From NCBI RefSeq assembly GCF_014650595.1, contig NZ_BMVG01000003.1, positions 186,001-250,000 on the forward strand: a DNA stretch of 64,000 nucleotides, given 5' to 3'. Position numbers and translations under genes: made by a program. This stretch comes from Streptomyces alanosinicus (GTDB lineage: Bacteria > Actinomycetota > Actinomycetes > Streptomycetales > Streptomycetaceae). Positions 1 through 9,943 of this stretch are shown here, piece by piece. Numbering within the stretch: the first letter of the stretch is position 1; each line of letters opens with the position of its first letter. The notes beneath the pieces are model-generated. The model saw only the letters and a program-made list of their open reading frames with translations. It was not told the DNA's origin and did not search any database.

Positions 1-60
1 GGCGCGGGCAGGGCGAGGACCGCGGCGGCATGCGAGCCAGTGCGGTGGTGAAGGACCGAG

Positions 61-87
61 GCCCCTTCTCGACCTGAGGGAAGGGGC
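61..87. terminator. Hairpin, possible terminator
   Basis: The arms GCCCCTTC (61-68) and GAAGGGGC (80-87) are perfectly complementary over 8 bp with an 11-nt loop. There is no T tract, which is usual for Streptomyces terminators. It would end a transcript entering from outside the window. Confidence 0.45.
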
Positions 88-211
88 TCCCGGTTCCGTC
101 GCATCCGCCGCGGTCCCACCCAGTCCCCCGCAACGGGGGCCACACACTCCGTCCGGCGGCGCGAACGACCTGTCGCGCCCAGCCTCGTGCCGTCGGACGG
201 CCATCACCCGA

Positions 212-256
212 GAACGCTCCCTGCGCCGGCTCGACACCGCCGGCGAGGGAGCGTTC
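212..256. terminator. Strong GC-rich hairpin, probable terminator
   Basis: An 18-19 bp inverted repeat beginning GAACGCTCC and ending GGAGCGTTC has one unpaired base and an 8-nt loop. It is symmetric, so it could stop transcription in either direction. No T tract follows. Confidence 0.6.
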
Positions 257-330
257 GGCGTTGCCGGGCGGTCCGGGTCCCGATGCCGCACTCCTCCCGG
301 GTGCTCGTGCGGTGCATGTGACGGAGAACG

Positions 331-627
331 GTGCGCTACACCACTGACAGTCACCGGCGTGCGCTTCGTCGCCCCGCGACGCACGCTGAAGGCATGGGCA
401 ATCCGACGCACTTCCCGCACATCGTGGTCCACTCCCCCGCCCTGGACGGCTCCCGGCGGGTCACCGAGGGGGACGTGACCCTGGGGATCGCCTCGCATCT
501 GGACGACGTCGTGGAGATCCTGCGGCTGGCCGATCTGGACCGCATCGAGGTGGAGGAGAGCGATCTCATCGAGTGGCAGGGCGGCGGCCCCGACGACTGG
601 CCGGGACTGTCGGAGCACGAGCTCTAG
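331..627 (+). CDS. Small hypothetical protein
   Basis: Unrecognised acidic protein of 98 residues from the GTG at 331, which has GGAG four to five bases upstream. An internal ATG at 394 would give 77 residues (MGNPTHFPHIVVHSP...), but its purine-rich stretch lies too close to the start codon. The N-terminal ~21 residues are Arg-rich and less protein-like, so the shorter form is possible. The conserved-looking part is an alternating hydrophobic/acidic segment (GIASHLDDVVEILRLADLD) with an acidic tail. There is no signal peptide, membrane segment or catalytic motif. The TAG stop lies inside the first CTAG of a possible insertion remnant, so the original C-terminus may have been altered. Confidence 0.5.
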   Translation: MRYTTDSHRRALRRPATHAEGMGNPTHFPHIVVHSPALDGSRRVTEGDVTLGIASHLDDVVEILRLADLDRIEVEESDLIEWQGGGPDDWPGLSEHEL

Positions 628-667
628 GGCGTCGGGCGGCAGGCGGGACTTTCGCAACATGCCCTAG
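624..667. mobile_element. Short CTAG-flanked insertion remnant
   Basis: A 36-bp segment (628-663) lies between two CTAG tetranucleotides (624-627, 664-667). Its right part (ACTTTCGCAACATGCC) resembles an end sequence I associate with Streptomyces IS/MITE elements that target CTAG. CTAG is rare in such GC-rich DNA. I read it as a deletion remnant or solo end with a target duplication; the identification is from memory. Confidence 0.35.
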
Positions 668-755
668 CGGGTGGGCGGGCGAAGCGTCGCGGTTCACCCG
701 GTATCGATTGCTAGTCTCGTCCCTCTATCGATCTTGATCGCAGGGGGAGCAGACT

Positions 756-1535
756 GTGCGCAGTGCCGCCGTGACGCCCGGGGGCGATCAGATCCGGTGG
801 GTTGAGCTACCGGGGCAGGAGCCGCCGCGTGTCTATGTGCATGGGTTGGGTTCTACGTCGCCTGCCTACTTCACGGAGGTCGCGGTTCATCCTCTGCTGG
901 CCGGCCGCCGTTCCCTGTTGATCGACCTGTTGGGTCATGGCATCAGCGACCGGCCGACGGACTTCGACTACACGCCGGAGTCACATGCCGATGCGCTTGC
1001 TGCGGCCTTGACCTCGGCGGGTGTCACGGGCGCCGAGCTGATCGCGCACAGCATGGGCGGCTCCGTGGCCATCGTCCTGGCCGCCCGCCACCGCCACCTG
1101 GTCTCCCGGCTGGTCCTGGTCCACGCCAATCTCGACCCGATCCCGCCCACGCCCGGCGCGACAGGCAGCAGAGGCATCGCCGCCTACTCCGAGGAGGAGT
1201 TCCTGGCGGGCGGCTGGGAAGAGGTCCGCGACCGGGCCGGTGCTCACTGGTGGTCCACGATGCGCCTGGCCGGCCGGGAAGCCCTGCATCGCAGCGCGGT
1301 CCACCTCGCCCGCGGCACCGTCCCCACCATGCGTGAGCTGTTGCTGGACTTGAGGATTCCCCGCACCTACCTGCTGCCCCAGGCCGACGGCCCGCTCCCG
1401 GGCGCCGATGCCCTCACCGAAGCCGGGGTGTCCGTCGTGGCGATCCCGGATTGCGGACACAACATCATGCTGGACAACCCGGAAGCCTTCGTGAGAGCCA
1501 CCGTGGCGGCGCTCACGGACCGAGACCGGGATTGA
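756..1535 (+). CDS. Alpha/beta hydrolase fold enzyme
   Basis: A 259-residue serine hydrolase of the alpha/beta hydrolase family, probably cytoplasmic. HGLGSTSP (residues 29-36) forms the oxyanion region. The nucleophile elbow is AHSMGG with Ser99, and the catalytic His is His235 in CGHNIML. The acid is likely the Asp of the LLPQADGP segment. The GTG start is chosen because AGGGGGAG stands about 7 bases upstream. The substrate cannot be predicted. Upstream, TATCGAT occurs twice (702-708 and 726-732), and TAGTCT at 712-717 could be a -10 element. A 122-bp gap separates it from the protease gene on the same strand. Confidence 0.85.
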   Translation: MRSAAVTPGGDQIRWVELPGQEPPRVYVHGLGSTSPAYFTEVAVHPLLAGRRSLLIDLLGHGISDRPTDFDYTPESHADALAAALTSAGVTGAELIAHSMGGSVAIVLAARHRHLVSRLVLVHANLDPIPPTPGATGSRGIAAYSEEEFLAGGWEEVRDRAGAHWWSTMRLAGREALHRSAVHLARGTVPTMRELLLDLRIPRTYLLPQADGPLPGADALTEAGVSVVAIPDCGHNIMLDNPEAFVRATVAALTDRDRD

Positions 1536-1657
1536 GCAGGCCGCGCGCCGCGAACACTGCTCGGCGTCCCGCAAGCCATCCAGATCGCGGAGTTGAGCAG
1601 GGTACGCAAGACTGGTCGAAGGGCATCCTGACCGGCGCGGAGACAAGGAAAAAGACC

Positions 1658-2425
1658 ATGTCTTTCGAACGTCAAGGAACTCTCGGGCATTCATTGCGAC
1701 TATCAGTCGTCAGCGTCCTGATCAGCGCAGGAATAGCGGGCCTCACCCCATCTCCCGCCCAGGCGATAACCGGCGGCAACGCGGTCACCGACAATTCCTT
1801 CGACTTCGTGGCCAAGGTCTCCTATGTCGGAGGAACCTTTTGCACCGGAACCCTCATCAGAACCAACTGGGTGCTCACCGCAGCGCATTGTGTGGGCGGT
1901 GTCACCGATCCCGGCGACATGACCGTGCGTGTCGGCACTGATCTCAAGGACACCGGCGGGCAGGTGAGGAAGGCCATCGCGCTCTACTCCTATCCCGGAT
2001 ACACCGGCGGGCACAATGACATAGCCCTCCTGAAACTGGAATCTCCGGTGGCCGGCATCGTGCCGATCAGTTTGGCCGATTCCGGCCAGAGCTACCGGTG
2101 GGACGGCCAGCAGGGCGGTCCTTTCACGCAGTACGACGACGGCGTCATTGCCGGATGGGGCCAGAACGGTGCCGGGCAGCTTCCCGATCGGCTGCAGTTC
2201 AAGGGCGTGTCCATCATGCCGGCCGAACCGGACGGCGTGGGGCTGAAGTCGATCCCGACCAGTGGCGGCCCCTGCCCAGGCGACAGCGGGGGCCCGCTGA
2301 TGGTGAGCATCGGCGGTGAGCTCTTCCAGGTGGGCGTCATGAAGGGCCAGAACTGCTCCAGCACCGCGAACTACAGCGAAGTGGGCGCCGGCTCTTTGCA
2401 GACCTGGATTCTGAGCCACCTCTGA
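1658..2425 (+). CDS. Secreted S1-family (chymotrypsin-fold) serine protease
   Basis: 255-residue exported protease. Residues 1-36 are a signal peptide ending SPAQA. The mature chain begins ITGG, matching the IVGG activation end of the S1 family. The triad is His77 (TAAHC), Asp121 (HNDIALL) and Ser210 (GDSGGP). Cysteines 62/78 and 206/233 match two conserved disulfides. The residue at the base of the specificity pocket (trypsin position 189, six before the Ser) is Gly204, not Asp, so Arg/Lys specificity is not expected. The ATG at 1658 has AAGGAA 8 bases upstream; the frame is open further 5' but those codons lack protein-like features. It ends before a hairpin shared with gcl. Confidence 0.88.
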   Translation: MSFERQGTLGHSLRLSVVSVLISAGIAGLTPSPAQAITGGNAVTDNSFDFVAKVSYVGGTFCTGTLIRTNWVLTAAHCVGGVTDPGDMTVRVGTDLKDTGGQVRKAIALYSYPGYTGGHNDIALLKLESPVAGIVPISLADSGQSYRWDGQQGGPFTQYDDGVIAGWGQNGAGQLPDRLQFKGVSIMPAEPDGVGLKSIPTSGGPCPGDSGGPLMVSIGGELFQVGVMKGQNCSSTANYSEVGAGSLQTWILSHL

Positions 2426-2447
2426 TCGACCCGACTGAGTAACGTGA

Positions 2448-2480
2448 AAGGGCGGCCCGTTCAGTGGACAGGCCGCCCTT
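2448..2480. terminator. Bidirectional terminator between protease and gcl
   Basis: A perfect 10-bp stem (AAGGGCGGCC at 2448-2457, GGCCGCCCTT at 2471-2480) with a 13-nt loop lies between two convergent genes. The A/T pairs at its base give short A and T runs on each strand, so it can serve both. Confidence 0.8.
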
Positions 2481-2496
2481 GGTGTGCGTGGTGGTG

Positions 2497-4284
<1,788 letters not shown>

Positions 4285-4362
4285 CGAGTACTCCTGCTTC
4301 GGCTGTCGGATGCGTACTCCCGTCGCGCCCCGCGGTGAGCACAGTCTCCAGAAACTTCAAAA

Positions 4363-4377
4363 TTCCGCATTGCGGAA
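4363..4377. promoter_or_regulatory. 15-bp palindromic operator upstream of gcl
   Basis: TTCCGCA-T-TGCGGAA is a perfect palindrome with 7-bp arms, 79 bp upstream of the gcl start. From memory, AllR (IclR family) of S. coelicolor binds a 15-nt pseudopalindrome in the gcl and allantoin gene promoters. The match in length, symmetry and position supports an AllR-type site, but no regulator gene lies in this window. Confidence 0.65.
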
Positions 4378-4382
4378 CTTAA

Positions 4383-4410
4383 CTTCTACTATCTGGAATC
4401 AATGTAGAAG
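4383..4410. promoter_or_regulatory. Second inverted repeat in the gcl/4443 divergent region
   Basis: Arms CTTCTAC (4383-4389) and GTAGAAG (4404-4410) flank a 14-nt spacer. On the minus strand TTGATT, inside this dyad, could be the gcl -35 element, with the 15-bp palindrome just downstream. It may be a second operator or serve the divergent gene at 4443. Confidence 0.4.
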
Positions 4411-4442
4411 CGTGGGGCAATGGCGTCAAGAGAGGTTGAGAC

Positions 4443-5423
4443 ATGGCAAGCGCCGGACAAGCGGGGTGGAGGGGGAGGACGATGAGACCGCTGTCCCGAC
4501 GCGACGCCTGGGAGTGGGCCATGCCCGAGAGCGTGCCGGTGCGCTGTCCGGCCTGTCGGCGCGAGCACGTCTATACCGCGCCGGTGTATCCGTGCGCGTG
4601 CGGGGCGCCCACCGCCCCACGACTCGATCCGGCCGGCGGCCCCGTCGTGACGGAGCACCGGGCCTGGGACGACGAGTGGCTCGCGCTGTCGTGCGCCGCC
4701 TGCGGCCGCCGCAACCAATGGCCGCACCCGGAGCTCGGCTGCCCCTGCGGGACGGTCCTGCGCATCCCGGTGGCGCCGGAGCCGGCCGCGACACCGGGAG
4801 CGGAGCCGGGAGCGGCACCGGCGCCTGCCGCACAGCCCTCGCCGGCGTCACCACCCCCACCGACGCCCACGTCACGTTCCACGCCCGCGTCACCGTCCGC
4901 GCCCACGTCACCGTCAGCCCCTGCGCCACCCTCCGCCCCGGCGCCGCAGCCCGCGTCAGCACCACAGTCCGCCGCGCCGTCGCCCACCCCGCCGTCACCC
5001 GCGTCGTCGGCGGCGGCCACCGGGCCCGGTACCCGTGCCGCCCGTCCCGCCTTCCAGCAGCGCGCCATCCGTACCGCGCGCGACGCCGTCACCACCGCCG
5101 CGCTCTATCTGCGCTGGCTCGGCTACCAGGACATCCGGCGCGCCGACCAGCGTCCGCCGAACGGCATCGGGCTCGCCGCCCATGGGCTCCTCGCCCAGGT
5201 GGACCCGACCGTGCGTCCGGCGGCGCCGCGGGACGTGGAGTGTCTGTGGCTGACGGCGATGACCGAGTCCGCGGACTGCGTGTACTTCTCCCTGGCCGGC
5301 TATACGCACGACGCCCGCGGCCGGGCCGACACCCTGCGCGTCCCCCTGTTCGTGCTCGACCTCACGGGCCTGCCCCGCCCGGTCAACACCCCGGCGGACC
5401 GGCTGGTCGCCGCGGGCGCCTGA
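4443..5423 (+). CDS. Double zinc-ribbon protein with degenerate Mrr-like C-terminal domain
   Basis: 326 residues in three parts. The N-terminal ~110 residues have four CxxC-type knuckles in two pairs (CPAC/CACG and CAACG/CPCG), which suggest two zinc ribbons. A Pro/Ala/Ser linker of about 90 residues follows. The last ~115 residues (from YLRWLGYQDI through FVLDLTGLPRPVN) resemble the Mrr restriction endonuclease fold: the core strand LLAQV, an FSLAGYT segment and a DLTGxPxPVN ending. The expected catalytic Asp and QxK residues are not conserved (QVD replaces QVK), so it is probably non-catalytic. It is divergent from gcl and convergent with the acyl-CoA synthetase pair. A nucleic-acid or protein-binding role is inference. 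A later ATG (residue 14) is an alternative start. Confidence 0.65.
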   Translation: MASAGQAGWRGRTMRPLSRRDAWEWAMPESVPVRCPACRREHVYTAPVYPCACGAPTAPRLDPAGGPVVTEHRAWDDEWLALSCAACGRRNQWPHPELGCPCGTVLRIPVAPEPAATPGAEPGAAPAPAAQPSPASPPPPTPTSRSTPASPSAPTSPSAPAPPSAPAPQPASAPQSAAPSPTPPSPASSAAATGPGTRAARPAFQQRAIRTARDAVTTAALYLRWLGYQDIRRADQRPPNGIGLAAHGLLAQVDPTVRPAAPRDVECLWLTAMTESADCVYFSLAGYTHDARGRADTLRVPLFVLDLTGLPRPVNTPADRLVAAGA

Positions 5424-5442
5424 GCACGCGGGCGGGGCCGAC

Positions 5443-5480
5443 GAGGCGAGGTTCCTGAGCAGAGGCGAGGTTCCTGAGCA
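5443..5480. repeat. Perfect 2 x 19-bp tandem repeat
   Basis: The 19-mer GAGGCGAGGTTCCTGAGCA occurs twice head-to-tail with no spacer (5443-5461, 5462-5480), between the 3' ends of two convergent genes. It is most simply a recent slippage duplication. Confidence 0.85.
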
Positions 5481-5502
5481 CCCATTCCTGGGCACCCGTG
5501 CG

Positions 5503-7109
<1,607 letters not shown>

Positions 7110-7113
<4 letters not shown>

Positions 7114-8783
7114 CGGAAGTCCTCCTCGCGGTACTCGTTCGCCGAGCCGTGTGCCGTCGCCTCGCGCAGCTCGATCCGGCGGATCTTGCCGGAGACGGTC
7201 TTGGGCAGCGGGCCGAACTCCAGCCGGCGGATGCGCTTGTAGGGGGCGAGGACCTGGCGGGAGTGCTCGAAGACGACCTTCGCGGTGTCCGGGCCGGGCT
7301 CATAGCCCTCGGCGAGGACGACGTACGCCTTCGGCACGGCGAGCCGCAACTCGTCCGGCGCGGGCACCACGGCGGCCTCGGCCACCGCCTCGTGCTCCAG
7401 CAGCGCGCTCTCCAGCTCGAACGGGCTGATCTTGTAGTCGGAGGCCTTGAAGACGTCGTCCGCGCGGCCGACGTAGGTCAGATAGCCGTCCGCGTCGCGG
7501 GAGGCGATGTCACCGGTGCGGTAGTAGCCGCCGGCCATGGCGTCGGCCGTGCGGTCCGGGTCGCCGTGGTAGCCGGTCATCACACCGACCGGCCGCCCGG
7601 ACAGGTCGAGGGCGATCTCGCCCTCGGCGGCGCCGGGCGCACCGGAGACCGCGTCGAGCAGTTCCACGCGGTAGCCGGGGCTCGGACGGCCCATGGAGCC
7701 GGTCTTCAGCACCTGGCCGGGGCTGTTGGAGACCTGCACGGCGGTCTCGGTCTGGCCGAAGCCGTCCCGGACGGTGACGCCCCAGGCCCGCCGGACCTGC
7801 TCGATGACCTCGGGGTTGAGCGGCTCGCCCGCGGCCACGGCCTCGCGCGGCGGGGTGGCGAGCAGGCCCAGGTCGGCCTGGATGAGCATGCGCCACACGG
7901 TCGGCGGGGCGCAGAAGGTGGTCACCCGGGCTCGGTCCATCTCGGCCATCAGCCGGGCCGCGTCGAAGCGGGTGTAGTTGAAGAGGAAGACGGTCGCCTC
8001 GGCGTTCCACGGCGCGAACAGATTGGACCAGGCGTGCTTGGCCCAGCCCGGCGAGGAGATGTTCAGATGCACGTCGCCGGGCTCCAGGCCGATCCAGTAC
8101 ATGGTGGCCAGGTGCCCGATCGGATAGGAGGCGTGGGTGTGCTCGACCAGCTTGGGGCGGGCGGTCGTACCGGAGGTGAAGTAGAGCATCAGCGGGTCGT
8201 CGGCCAGGGTGGGGCCGTCGGGGCGGAAGTCCGCGGGGGCGGCGTACACGGCCTCGTACGGCTCCCAGCCCGGCGCGGGCGCGGCGCCGACCGCGATCCG
8301 GGTGTAGGTGCCGGGCACGTCGGCGAACTTCGCGGTGTCCTCGGCCCGTGCGATCACATGCCTGACCCGGCCGCGCGCCACCCGGTCGCGCAGATCGGCG
8401 GGCCCCAGCAGCGGGGTGGCCGGGATGACCACCGCGCGCAGCTTCATCGCGGCCAGCGCGGTCTCCCACAGCTCGGCCTGGTTGCCGAGCATGACGAGGA
8501 TGCGGTCCTCGGCGCCGACGCCCCGCTCGCGCAGCCACCGGGCGACCCGGTTCGAGCGCTCGGCCATCTCGGCGAAGGACAGCCGGGTCTCGGTGCCGTC
8601 CTCCTCGACGATGTGCAGGGCGGTCCGGTCGTTGCCGGCGGCGATCGCGTCGAACCAGTCCAGCGCCCAGTTGAAGTGCGCGGGCCGCGGCCAGGCGAAG
8701 CCCTCGTAGGCGGCGGTGTAGTCCGCACGGTGCGCCAGCAGGAAGTCCCGGGCGGTGCGGAACTCCTCGGTCGCCGTCGTCAT
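7110..8783 (-). CDS. Acyl-CoA/acetyl-CoA synthetase-like AMP-binding enzyme
   Basis: 557 residues, second ANL enzyme of the operon. Motifs: [51 protein letters not shown] and TVSGKIRR. The [13 protein letters not shown] region and the FKASDYKI form of motif A8 are typical of medium-chain acyl-CoA synthetases (ACSM/benzoate-CoA ligase-like) and of actinobacterial AcsA-like proteins. It probably activates short or medium carboxylic acids in the cytoplasm. It is the first gene of a two-gene operon and overlaps the next by GTGA. About 180 bp upstream lies the start of the divergent GAF-LuxR regulator, with a dyad between them. Confidence 0.87.
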
Positions 8784-8922
8784 CGCATACTCCTCGTGCT
8801 GTGGGTCGTTCCCCCGCGGGCGCGCTCAGCCGGTGTCGGCACCCTCGCGGCGCACTCTCTCTGTCCCGGACCATTGCCGGGTGGCTCTCTGTCATCGTCT
8901 AATCCGTGATGCAGGTCTCACT

Positions 8923-8938
8923 ACCCCCGAACGGGGGT
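8923..8938. promoter_or_regulatory. Dyad operator candidate between acyl-CoA synthetase operon and GAF-LuxR gene
   Basis: ACCCCC-GAAC-GGGGGT, a 16-bp dyad with 6-bp arms, lies 24 bp before the GAF-LuxR start and 140 bp before the synthetase start. LuxR-type HTH proteins often bind such GC-rich dyads, so autoregulation plus control of the operon is a reasonable inference. Confidence 0.45.
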
Positions 8939-8961
8939 GGGGACGCGGAAGGGGCGCTCAC

Positions 8962-9792
8962 GTGACGGCGGACGCGGTGGGGACGGTCGAGATCGGCGGC
9001 GCACTGGCCCGGCTGCGGCGGGCGACGGGACTTCCGGTGGCCTTCGGCGGGCTGGTCGAGTCCGGCCGGCCGCGGATCCGGATCAGCGAGCTGAGCGGCA
9101 CGACCACCGCCGCCCTGCGCTCGCTCGCGGTGACCTCCGGCAACGGGCTCGGCGGCAAGGCGGTGATGCTGGCCCGGCCGTGCGCGGTGACGGACTACTC
9201 CAGCTCCCGGCAGATCAGCCACGAGTACGACATCCAGGTGGCCGCGGAGGGCATCCGCTCGGTGCTCGCGGTTCCGGTGGTGGTGCACCGCCGGGTGCGC
9301 GGGGTGCTCTACGGCGCGCTGCGCTCGGCGGACCCGCTCGGCGACCGCACGCTGGGCGCGGCCATGGCGGTCGCCCGGGACGTGGAGCAGGCGCTGGTGG
9401 TGCGCGACGAGGCACGGGGGCTGCTGGCGGCGGGCCGCCCGGAGCCGGGCGGCCCGGAGCGGGGTGCCGCCTGGGAGCAGGTGCGCGAGGCGCATGCGGC
9501 GCTGCGGGTCCTGGCCCCGCGGATCACCGATCCGGGCCTGCGCGCCGAACTGCTCGCGGTCTGCGGCCTGTTGACCGCGCCGCGGCGGGCCGGGGCCGTG
9601 ACCCTGGCGCCGCGTGAGCTGGACGTGCTGTCCTGGGTGGCAGCGGGGGCGACCAACGCGGCGGTGGCCGAGCGGCTGGGGCTGCGCCCGGAGACGGTGA
9701 AGGGCTATCTGCGCTCGGCGATGCGGAAGCTGGGTGCGCACACCCGAGGGGAGGCGGTGACCGCGGCCCGCAGATCGGGGCTGCTGCCGTGA
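8962..9792 (+). CDS. GAF-domain LuxR-type transcriptional regulator
   Basis: 276 residues from the GTG at 8962, which has GGAAGGGG at suitable spacing. The frame is open upstream without better signals. Residues ~10-150 form a GAF-like sensor domain, including the segment from GGKAVMLARPCAVTDY to IRSVLAVPVVV. The C-terminal ~60 residues are a LuxR/GerE helix-turn-helix (LAPRELDVLSWVAAGATNAA, then ETVKGYLRSAMRKLGAHTR). There is no receiver Asp or transmitter. It diverges from the two acyl-CoA synthetase genes and probably controls them in response to a small ligand or redox signal, as inferred from context. A dyad lies directly upstream. Confidence 0.8.
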   Translation: MTADAVGTVEIGGALARLRRATGLPVAFGGLVESGRPRIRISELSGTTTAALRSLAVTSGNGLGGKAVMLARPCAVTDYSSSRQISHEYDIQVAAEGIRSVLAVPVVVHRRVRGVLYGALRSADPLGDRTLGAAMAVARDVEQALVVRDEARGLLAAGRPEPGGPERGAAWEQVREAHAALRVLAPRITDPGLRAELLAVCGLLTAPRRAGAVTLAPRELDVLSWVAAGATNAAVAERLGLRPETVKGYLRSAMRKLGAHTRGEAVTAARRSGLLP

Positions 9793-9817
9793 GACCAGGC
9801 GGTAAGGAAACCTGCCC

Positions 9818-9839
9818 ATTCAAGCGGGACGTCTTGAAT
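9818..9839. promoter_or_regulatory. ATTCAAG/CTTGAAT inverted repeat upstream of LAL gene
   Basis: Perfect 7-bp arms separated by 8 nt, about 105 bp before the LAL regulator start. A further TTCAAG half-site lies near 9892-9897, and TAGAAT at 9908-9913 is a plausible -10. It could be an operator for the LAL gene or a weak terminator for the gene before it. Confidence 0.35.
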
Positions 9840-9943
9840 TTCCTGGTGCCTGACCGTTTGTTATTTCCCTCACCACGACTTCCGGCCGAATTTCAAGGAT
9901 CGTTGCCTAGAATTTGGCCCGGACACGACACACGAGGGGAGCG

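Larger units (their letters stand above)
1..330. other. Intergenic region with hairpins, no gene seen
   Basis: I see no convincing coding sequence here. It holds two strong inverted repeats, listed separately, and then the ribosome binding region of the first small gene. The first ~60 bases could be the 3' end or flank of a gene outside the window, but nothing recognisable is encoded. Confidence 0.5.

Noticed and set aside
9818..9839. ATTCAAG/CTTGAAT dyad as a firm terminator
   Set aside because: It is A/T-rich with an 8-nt loop and lies close to the next promoter; an operator is at least as likely, so it is listed only as a regulatory candidate.
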